From Dysgonomonas sp. UBA7710 (GTDB lineage: Bacteria > Bacteroidota > Bacteroidia > Bacteroidales > Dysgonomonadaceae): 12,875 nucleotides of DNA. The notes below the pieces were generated by a model that saw nothing but the letters and a program-made list of their open reading frames with translations, ran no database searches and was not told where the DNA came from. This document shows positions 1-6,173 of this stretch, one piece after another; the first letter of the stretch is position 1, and each line of letters begins with the position of its first letter. The stretch lies in contig NZ_DLFW01000011.1 of the NCBI RefSeq assembly GCF_002482385.1, positions 1-12,875 on the forward strand. Direction: 5' to 3'. Position numbers and translations under genes: made by a program.

Positions 1-36
1 AAATGAGGCACGATTGTTTCCAATGCTATATTCATT
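1..36 (-). CDS. Possible 5' end of a further PUL gene, cut by the window edge
   Basis: An ATG read on the minus strand at 36-34 opens a frame that runs off the window after 11 full codons (reading MNIALETIVPH). The same frame stays open upstream to about position 126, but no other ATG lies in it, so the start is uncertain. It would begin about 97 nt after the fucosidase stop, on the same strand, which fits another gene of the locus. There is no visible signal peptide in the few residues available, unlike the other genes here. It is too short to assign and may be chance. Confidence 0.2.
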
Positions 37-133
37 CGTATTTTTATTGTTGTTCTTGTTCTTTCTCTTCCGATGTCTTTACCTGCCGGTTCTATGCAGA
101 CGTCAGGCTGCTCTCTATTTACAGACTATTTTT
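37..133. other. Gap downstream of the fucosidase gene
   Basis: This 97-nt stretch follows the GH29 stop codon. It is AT-rich, with a T-rich run on the plus strand around 40-70. Only a 4-bp inverted repeat (96-99 with 108-111) is visible, too weak to call a terminator. No RNA gene or clear promoter is seen. Transcription of the enzyme operon may therefore continue into the next gene. Confidence 0.4.
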
Positions 134-1651
134 TTAAGTCAAAGCCTGCTGATAAGCAGCCTTCTCACCCTTATTAACCTGTTTTAGTTTTATCTCGATT
201 ACAAAAGGTTCACTTAGTTTCTGAATGTCAGCCGGAAGGACTATGTCATAATAAACGGAGCCGGATTTATCCCGTCCTCCATCCCTAACAACTGCAGCTT
301 TTTTAGTCGATTTAAACATAGCACTCTCTATCACATAAATCATGTCTTTTTCTTTGCTTCTCGGGACTTTTATTTTCAGAAGATTATTCATTGGTTTATT
401 AAACACTGTAAGATAAGTAATATCACCTTTTGCGGTCGAATGTCCCCAGTCCTGTTTTTCAAGTACGGAATGTTGTACTCCGTACACGGCGTCTCCATTT
501 ACTGACATCCAGTTTCCTATACTCTTGGCAATATCCGTTTCTTCCTGACGGATATTACCGTCTCCGTCAGGCCCGAAATTAATCACGAAATTTCCATCCA
601 GGGAATTGGCTTTCACAGTCATTTCAATCAGATCATAAGGCGTCTTCACGTAAGTCAGGGACCAGTCACGGTGGTATCCCCACTGATTTTCGGGTATAGT
701 CATTACACAATCCCAGTCGAAGCCTTTGGTTTCCGCCAGGCTGTTGGGAAGATTACGCTCAAAACGCTGGTCGTAGTCGTCTATCAGATCTCCGTTCGTA
801 TCCTCATGGCGTTTCCCGTTTTCATCCGCACGGAAACGGCTACCGATAATCAACCCCGGGTGCATATCCCGCAATTCCGTACCGAGCGCATCCACCCAGG
901 CGGCTTCTTTCATCCATGCGCCATCCCAGGAACCGTCGAACCAAAGCCCTTTGACAGTTGGGTAATTTGTCAATAATTCTATCAACTGATTCCGTGTAAA
1001 TTCCTTAAATGTTTCGTAGCCAGCCTTGTCTTTTTCATTTGAAATCGCTGTATATCCTGCCCAGTTAAGCCTGTCGTCGTTCGTGATTGCTGTTCCCGCC
1101 TGATAGCCGGGATGGCTCCAGTCAATAATGGAAAAATAAAGATATACATCGATGCCTTCGGCTGTATATGCATCTACCAGTTCCTTGACTATATCGCTCT
1201 TATACGGGGTATTCTCTATGGTATAGTCAGTATATTTGCTCGGCCACATGCAAAAGCCATCATGGTGTTTTGTGGTAAATATCATATACTTGGCACCCAT
1301 CTGTTTGGCTTGTTTCGCCCATTTTTTTGCATCGAATTTTGCAGGATTGAACTGTTTGTACAGATTATCGTATTCTTCTTTTGTTATTAATCCCGATGTA
1401 CGAAACCATTCGGCAGCATAATGTGTCGTTTTACCGTTCCACTGGCCGCCGGGGATCGCATAAACGCCCCAGTGGATAAATTGCCCCAATCCGTACTCGC
1501 GCCAGCGCTGCATATCGGCATCGGTACGTTTTCCGACACGGTGTGCCCCATATTTTAAGGGTATTCGCATTTTTTTTTCAGGAGATTGAGCAATGCTTTG
1601 TAAGAAGAACAGCATGCAAAATAAAAGTGTGAAAAAATGTATTTTTTTCAT
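134..1651 (-). CDS. GH29 alpha-L-fucosidase, secreted
   Basis: A 505-residue exo-acting alpha-L-fucosidase of family GH29, a retaining enzyme that removes terminal alpha-L-fucose. Residues 1-21 form a signal peptide that probably ends at IAQ; there is no lipobox, so a soluble periplasmic enzyme is likely. The N-terminal TIM barrel shows FIHWGVY (58-64), KHHDGF (128-133) and LWFDG (236-240), whose D239 is the expected catalytic nucleophile. Conserved barrel-end segments follow: QWGYHRDW (323-330) and NFGPDGDG (358-365). Residues about 395-490 form the usual C-terminal beta-sandwich. FIHWGVY resembles the broad-specificity GH29-A group more than the alpha-1,3/4-specific GH29-B group, but this is only a pattern judgement. 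The family acid/base glutamate in the WExC segment appears as Asp here (W313-D314). The gene lies 32 nt after the GH2 gene, almost certainly in the same transcript. Fucose release fits a fucosylated host or plant glycan target. Confidence 0.95.
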   Translation of the reverse strand: MKKIHFFTLLFCMLFFLQSIAQSPEKKMRIPLKYGAHRVGKRTDADMQRWREYGLGQFIHWGVYAIPGGQWNGKTTHYAAEWFRTSGLITKEEYDNLYKQFNPAKFDAKKWAKQAKQMGAKYMIFTTKHHDGFCMWPSKYTDYTIENTPYKSDIVKELVDAYTAEGIDVYLYFSIIDWSHPGYQAGTAITNDDRLNWAGYTAISNEKDKAGYETFKEFTRNQLIELLTNYPTVKGLWFDGSWDGAWMKEAAWVDALGTELRDMHPGLIIGSRFRADENGKRHEDTNGDLIDDYDQRFERNLPNSLAETKGFDWDCVMTIPENQWGYHRDWSLTYVKTPYDLIEMTVKANSLDGNFVINFGPDGDGNIRQEETDIAKSIGNWMSVNGDAVYGVQHSVLEKQDWGHSTAKGDITYLTVFNKPMNNLLKIKVPRSKEKDMIYVIESAMFKSTKKAAVVRDGGRDKSGSVYYDIVLPADIQKLSEPFVIEIKLKQVNKGEKAAYQQALT

Positions 1652-1683
1652 TATGTTGATATTTTTAATTATTCAGTTATTAT

Positions 1684-3777
1684 CTACAAGCCGGTATGCT
1701 CCGTCGTTTTTTTCTCAGGCTGTTTAGTATTCGCTGCTTTTTTACTATCCGGTGAATAATTCCATATAATCTTGTCGCTATATTCTTTTCCGTCTTTCAC
1801 TGCCTTGGCTTCTATTACGTTCTCCCCTGTATTTAATTTTATATTGTTAAAAATATAATGCACCGGGGTCGTTCCTTCTTTAAAATTGGTGATTTCCAAT
1901 CCGTTGACAAACAATCGCGGAACACCTATATTAGAGTATACGGTAACCGGAGTCACTTCATTTTCCCGCTCGATAGCCCTGCGTTGAGTCAGGTATAAAA
2001 CAGGTTCCTTGCTCCAGTTTGCTTTATACCAGTAAAAGGGGTCTTTTTTTATCTTACGGTCAAACGTCACGAGACCTTTCATATTACGCGCTTCTACACC
2101 TCCCTGTGTATTGACAGGCGTAGCAAAATCAAATGTATTCCATACATAAGAAGCGAGCAGGTAAGGATGTTTGGATATAAAACCCCACTGTATCTCGTGA
2201 AACTTAGTTGAAAACGTTTCAGGATAGAACTGGGAAAAATACCTCCCGAACTCGCCTACTACTTCTTCCTGCTGGTCTACATTGGCTTCTGCACCATATT
2301 CGGAAAATATTACTTTGTAACCCGGAAAATCTTTTTCCATACCTTTGATCCATTTTTCCACATCGCTTATCTCCCCGCTGTACCATCCGAAATAATGATT
2401 TATCCCTTGTATATCGGCGTTCAGATTGGATGCCTGGCCAACCTTCGAATAACCGCTTACCGAAACCGTATATCTGTCCGGATCTTCTGTTTTTGCCAGA
2501 TCATTCAGGTCTGTGGTAAGGGAAACTGTATAATCGTAAGGTGTGTAGACTTCGTTATGCAAACCCCAGACATAAATGGAAGGATGATTGTAATTCTGAC
2601 GGATAAGTTCCGTAAGCTGTTGTCTGGCGTTCCCGGATTCCCGGGTACTTACCCTGTTCACAAAAGGTATTTCAGCCCAGACAATGAACCCTATACTGTC
2701 GCATTTTGCATAAATCCTTTCGGCCTGCTGATAGTGGGCAAAGCGGATTGTCGTTGCGCCGATTTCCTTTATGATTGCCAGGTCAGTATCGTGCTGCTCA
2801 TCGGTCAGGGCGCTGCCTGTACCCCACCAGTCCTGATGGCGGCATACCCCATACATGGGAACCTTTTTGCCATTCAGGTACATACCGTCGCCGGCTTTCA
2901 ATTCAAAATGCCGTAATCCCAAAGGTTGTATCACTTCATCTATGACCTTATTATCCGATACCAGTTGTATAACGACTTTGTACAGGTATGGGTCTTCAAG
3001 TCCCTGCCACAAATGCGGGCTCTTTAATGCAAACCCCTGTACAAAAAATTGTCTTCCCTGGGGCAGGACGGTAACAGGCATTTCCTGCTTTGATTTGACT
3101 TTTCCGTCCATTTCATATATAGTAGTCAGTAAACGGACATTTTTTGTGTCGTGATTCTTGTTTTCCAGTTTAATTTTTACGCTTATTTCGGCTGACTTAT
3201 CCGAAACATTCTTCTGGCTTATATAAATTCCCGGCGAAGCATAATCGGTAACGGTAATATTCAGCTTTTCCGTTACAATAAGCTCCACAGGACGGTAAAT
3301 TCCGCCATAAACACCGAATAAAGTATGATTTACGGGTATAACATCCGGTCTGGAATTGTTGTCCACTTTTACCAGTATCTCATTTTCCTGTCCGTATCGT
3401 AACAGCTTTGTCATTTCGATTACGAAAGCGGAATATCCTCCCTTGTGGTTTCCCGCAAACACTCCGTTTATATAAACCTCGGCTACCGCCGCTACTCCTT
3501 CAAATCGTAGGAACACCCGTTTATCGCCTAATGACGGATCGGGAGTATATGTTTTTCTATAATAGGCTTCGCCCGCATAAAACGTATTCTTCTTCACCTG
3601 CATGTCTTCAGCGTTCCAAGTGTGTGGGATTTTAACAGGCAGCCAGTCTTCGTTCAATGTTTTGGGTAAATCTTCGGCCTTCTTGAATAACCAGCCGTCA
3701 TTGAACGGCTGGCTATCGCGACCATAGGCCTGAATCAACATAAATATACAAAGTAGACTTAGAAGAAATCTTTTCAT
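1684..3777 (-). CDS. GH2 family beta-glycosidase, probably beta-galactosidase
   Basis: A 697-residue retaining exo-beta-glycosidase of family GH2. Residues 1-19 are a type I signal peptide; C10 lacks a proper lipobox, so the enzyme is probably periplasmic and soluble. Domain order: N-terminal jelly-roll sugar-binding domain (about 24-170, including GVYGGIYRPVEL at 155-166), Ig-like domain (about 172-289), TIM barrel (about 290-590) and a C-terminal Ig-like domain (about 595-676) resembling the DUF4982 type. The Lys/Thr-rich tail (679-694) looks disordered. The acid/base is E409 in WGLHNE and the nucleophile E493 in FSEYGAE. RHQDWWG (313-319) and the barrel as a whole resemble Bacteroidales beta-galactosidases. 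N565-M-K567 matches the NxK pattern known from beta-glucuronidases, and INHYFGWY (459-466) also has glucuronidase-like counterparts, so the aglycone and sugar are not settled. It follows the peptidase gene by 194 nt containing a hairpin, and precedes GH29 by 32 nt. Confidence 0.93.
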   Translation of the reverse strand: MKRFLLSLLCIFMLIQAYGRDSQPFNDGWLFKKAEDLPKTLNEDWLPVKIPHTWNAEDMQVKKNTFYAGEAYYRKTYTPDPSLGDKRVFLRFEGVAAVAEVYINGVFAGNHKGGYSAFVIEMTKLLRYGQENEILVKVDNNSRPDVIPVNHTLFGVYGGIYRPVELIVTEKLNITVTDYASPGIYISQKNVSDKSAEISVKIKLENKNHDTKNVRLLTTIYEMDGKVKSKQEMPVTVLPQGRQFFVQGFALKSPHLWQGLEDPYLYKVVIQLVSDNKVIDEVIQPLGLRHFELKAGDGMYLNGKKVPMYGVCRHQDWWGTGSALTDEQHDTDLAIIKEIGATTIRFAHYQQAERIYAKCDSIGFIVWAEIPFVNRVSTRESGNARQQLTELIRQNYNHPSIYVWGLHNEVYTPYDYTVSLTTDLNDLAKTEDPDRYTVSVSGYSKVGQASNLNADIQGINHYFGWYSGEISDVEKWIKGMEKDFPGYKVIFSEYGAEANVDQQEEVVGEFGRYFSQFYPETFSTKFHEIQWGFISKHPYLLASYVWNTFDFATPVNTQGGVEARNMKGLVTFDRKIKKDPFYWYKANWSKEPVLYLTQRRAIERENEVTPVTVYSNIGVPRLFVNGLEITNFKEGTTPVHYIFNNIKLNTGENVIEAKAVKDGKEYSDKIIWNYSPDSKKAANTKQPEKKTTEHTGL

Positions 3778-3823
3778 GATATAGTTTTAGTTTAATCGAA
3801 TTTGGATGATAAATATATAAAAA

Positions 3824-3843
3824 CCGGATAGGTTGTTATTCGG
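3824..3843. promoter_or_regulatory. Imperfect palindrome upstream of the GH2 gene
   Basis: CCGGATA and TATTCGG flank a 6-nt spacer, 46 nt upstream of the GH2 start codon. Six of seven positions are complementary; the seventh is a G-T pair. On the minus strand a TATATTTA element lies between this site and the ATG and resembles the Bacteroides -7 box (TAnnTTTG), without a convincing -33 box. It could be an operator or promoter-proximal site for a second transcript covering GH2 and GH29. Chance is a real alternative. Confidence 0.2.
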
Positions 3844-3900
3844 TTTGGCTTTGCTCTTATTGACTTTCTTTTTGCTCTAATTAATATTCTTGATAAAGAA

Positions 3901-3934
3901 TCCTTTCAGATGAGGTAAGCCAAACCTGAAAGGA
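3901..3934 (-). terminator. Hairpin after the peptidase gene, possible terminator
   Basis: TCCTTTCAG (3901-3909) and CTGAAAGGA (3926-3934) form a perfect 9-bp stem around a 16-nt loop. Read on the minus strand it lies 37 nt beyond the peptidase stop codon and is followed by a T-rich stretch (TTCTTTATC). The long loop and interrupted T-run make it a moderate terminator or a processing hairpin. It separates the binding-protein/peptidase part from the GH2-GH29 enzyme pair. Confidence 0.5.
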
Positions 3935-3971
3935 CCCTGCTGATACTTCAATCTATCTAACCTAAAAACGT

Positions 3972-6095
3972 TTATTTTTTATTTTTCAGGCCAAGCTCTG
4001 CAAACTGCATTGTGCTTCCGCCGGAGTTATCCCATTCATCAAACCTCATTTTTAGATACCGGTAACGGGCTGCTGCGTCCAGAGTGATTTCATTTACCGT
4101 AGCATTAGGAAGTCCGACATGTTCCTTAACCGGGATGAAGGTACTTCCGTCGTCGCTTCCATAAAACGATACGGCTTTTGTATTCAGAAATGCCTGAAAA
4201 TTTCTGTTGGTCAGAACAATTGTGTTAAATGTCATTTGCTTCCCAAAATCTATGACAGCCCATACTTCCTGACCTGTGGCCGGTACTGAAACTCCCCCAT
4301 AACTTTTACCCGGTTTCACCATCGACAAGCAAGTCGACAGGTCTCCGTCTACAAGACTACCCGGTGCATTTGATATTGCATCGTCCGTTGGAAGAGGATG
4401 TGATGTTGTTACCGACCAGCTTCCGTCATTTATAATATCTTCGCTTTCGAAAGTATATGTTCCTCCGGTATTTACCAAATGGTACGTATAAGGGCGTGAT
4501 ACACTTTTGGCTGTCCCGTTCTCCATTAGGATAGTTACGCCTAGTCGGTAATCAAAGTTGTTCACCCTCATTTCTTCGATTGGAATATCCAGTTGAAAGG
4601 TGTTTCCTACAGGCTTGGCCACAAAAGCCACGCTTGTATAACCATGCGACCCTCCCAAAAATGTTTCGGATGCATTGTAAAATCTGATGATTACATCCGT
4701 TACCGGAACAGATGCGATGAAGTTGCCTTTCACCGTGCAGGTACCGCCGTTTATTTCCACGCCTGATATTTTTAATGAGGCGGTAACAGTCTCATAAAAC
4801 GTTTTCTTCGTAAATGAAGATAGCTGGCAATTATTCATGATAGCTGCGCTTGCGTGATGCATAAACGTAGCAGTCTTACCATAAGTCTGATTTCCCGCTC
4901 CCATCAATGACATTCCGAAATCCACATTGTTTTTTTGAGAATTGGTTGGCCCCACATGCGGTTCGTTTAGCGCATGACCGAGTTCATGAAACATACCACC
5001 AATAGAATTGTTAGTAATGCCGCCAACTGGTTTTATCGGGTTACCGGTAATAGGATCTCTTTGCATATTTTCGTATGCCATGCCTTCATATTCATAGGCA
5101 AAGCACCACTTACCGAGTCCATAGAAAGGCGTATCTTCGTTTGACCCGTTTATGGCGGTGAGTACAAGTGTATGCTCACTATATTTTGTCAGGCTATTCT
5201 GTGTATAGTACTCATTTATTTCCGTAATCATCTTACTCCCGCCTCCGTCATAAGGATAGTCTGCTTTTTTACCCTTGGCATTTATCTTAACAATATCCAC
5301 CATGCCGTTCTCATCTAATGGAAGGCCAAAACTTTTCTCCGCATATCCCCAATATTTCATCCATTTACGTACAAACAACTGATGTCTTAACAACAATGTA
5401 CTGATCCGCTTTTTATAACCCGGATTTTCTATAATATCGGACGGAACGAAGTAAACCACATTCAGTTTGTACGAATAATTATCGTTATTAGGATCGCCTT
5501 TTACATCATAAAGCACATCGGGATTTATTTTTGAAACAACAGTTACTGTATTCGATTTTATATTCCGGGCCTGTGTCTCGCCATAAAATATACTTTGGGT
5601 ATTGAATCCGCTGTAATTCAGATCGGATAGTTCTTCATCGGTAATACCGGGCTTTAGGCTTGTTTTTATGCTTATAGTAATGGTGGACGAACTCAGGTAA
5701 CTGTACGAACCACTGATTTTTGTAAACGAAACCTTTATCGTATTTTGGTCGATTGTGACCTCTGCCTGAGTAACCGTCGCACCCTTCGAGTCGGTAACAG
5801 TAATATTGTCTGCCGACAATACGAACAAACTGCTGAAAGACAGTTCCAGAGAAGGTTTTGACCAGTTGATCGTTTTCCCGTTGAATTCTAATTGGGAAGA
5901 GAAGTTAAGTTCTTCGTCAATCTCTGTCAATTCAAAGGATTCTTTGCCATTAACCGTTTGTTTCAGGCTGACGTCTGTCAGGTCGGCATACACCGGTGGG
6001 TTTTCCGGTTCTTCATTATTATCGCTACACGAAAAAAAAACGCAGAATAAAATCCCCAAAGTAAGCAACCGGTAGAGTTTGTTCTTTTTATTCAT
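3972..6095 (-). CDS. Surface lipoprotein, metzincin-like zinc peptidase with C-terminal F5/8C-like domain
   Basis: A 707-residue lipoprotein that I do not match to a named family. The signal peptide ends in VFFSC with C23 as the lipidated cysteine; CSDNNEEPE is acid-rich after the cysteine, like Bacteroidota surface-export signals, so a cell-surface location is inferred. Residues about 35-190 look like one or two beta-sandwich domains. Residues about 195-435 form the putative catalytic part: H370-E371-L-G-H374 with H380 six residues later, followed by SLMGAG (396-401), a candidate Met-turn. This resembles the metzincin pattern HExxHxxGxxH, with Asn377 in the usual Gly position. Residues about 440-540 look Ig-like. 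Residues about 555-705 form an F5/8 type C-like domain (YGSDDGSTF, YRYLKM, MQFAELGL) resembling the C-terminus of the preceding gene. A protease acting on glycoproteins, possibly mucin-type, is inferred from its place in a fucosidase PUL. Catalysis is predicted only; the protein could be a binding protein with a degenerate peptidase fold. Confidence 0.75.
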   Translation of the reverse strand: MNKKNKLYRLLTLGILFCVFFSCSDNNEEPENPPVYADLTDVSLKQTVNGKESFELTEIDEELNFSSQLEFNGKTINWSKPSLELSFSSLFVLSADNITVTDSKGATVTQAEVTIDQNTIKVSFTKISGSYSYLSSSTITISIKTSLKPGITDEELSDLNYSGFNTQSIFYGETQARNIKSNTVTVVSKINPDVLYDVKGDPNNDNYSYKLNVVYFVPSDIIENPGYKKRISTLLLRHQLFVRKWMKYWGYAEKSFGLPLDENGMVDIVKINAKGKKADYPYDGGGSKMITEINEYYTQNSLTKYSEHTLVLTAINGSNEDTPFYGLGKWCFAYEYEGMAYENMQRDPITGNPIKPVGGITNNSIGGMFHELGHALNEPHVGPTNSQKNNVDFGMSLMGAGNQTYGKTATFMHHASAAIMNNCQLSSFTKKTFYETVTASLKISGVEINGGTCTVKGNFIASVPVTDVIIRFYNASETFLGGSHGYTSVAFVAKPVGNTFQLDIPIEEMRVNNFDYRLGVTILMENGTAKSVSRPYTYHLVNTGGTYTFESEDIINDGSWSVTTSHPLPTDDAISNAPGSLVDGDLSTCLSMVKPGKSYGGVSVPATGQEVWAVIDFGKQMTFNTIVLTNRNFQAFLNTKAVSFYGSDDGSTFIPVKEHVGLPNATVNEITLDAAARYRYLKMRFDEWDNSGGSTMQFAELGLKNKK

Positions 6096-6127
6096 GGTAT
6101 ATTTTTATATAATTGAACAAGAAAGAC

Positions 6128-6158
6128 ATAGGGCAAGGCGATTATAACCTTGCCCTAT
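6128..6158 (-). terminator. Strong intergenic hairpin after the binding-protein gene
   Basis: ATAGGGCAAGG (6128-6138) and CCTTGCCCTAT (6148-6158) form a perfect 11-bp stem with a 9-nt loop. On the minus strand it starts 15 nt after the stop codon of the binding-protein gene and is followed by GTCTTTCTTGTTC, a T-rich but interrupted tail. This is the best terminator or attenuator candidate inside the locus. It would lower transcription into the peptidase gene or stabilise the 3' end of the susCD-containing mRNA. Confidence 0.6.
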
Positions 6159-6173
6159 TTATGTAAAGAATAT

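Noticed and set aside
96..111. Hairpin GCAG/CTGC downstream of the fucosidase gene as a terminator
   Set aside because: The stem is only 4 bp with an 8-nt loop and no T-run follows it on the minus strand.
3..133. Plus-strand frame starting at the ATG at position 3
   Set aside because: The translation is a Cys/Ser/Phe/Tyr-rich string typical of a T-rich non-coding strand, and it runs into the end of the fucosidase gene on the opposite strand.
671..976. Open frame on the plus strand inside the fucosidase gene
   Set aside because: It is antisense to a gene with clear GH29 motifs, has no recognisable domain and no signal or context of its own. The same applies to the plus-strand frames at 2395-2916, 8667-9050 and 11370-11861.
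4956..4988. Assignment of the peptidase to the M60 (mucin-peptidase) family
   Set aside because: M60 requires HExxH followed by a catalytic Glu 8-28 residues later. Here the nearest Glu is four residues on, while a His at the metzincin spacing is present.
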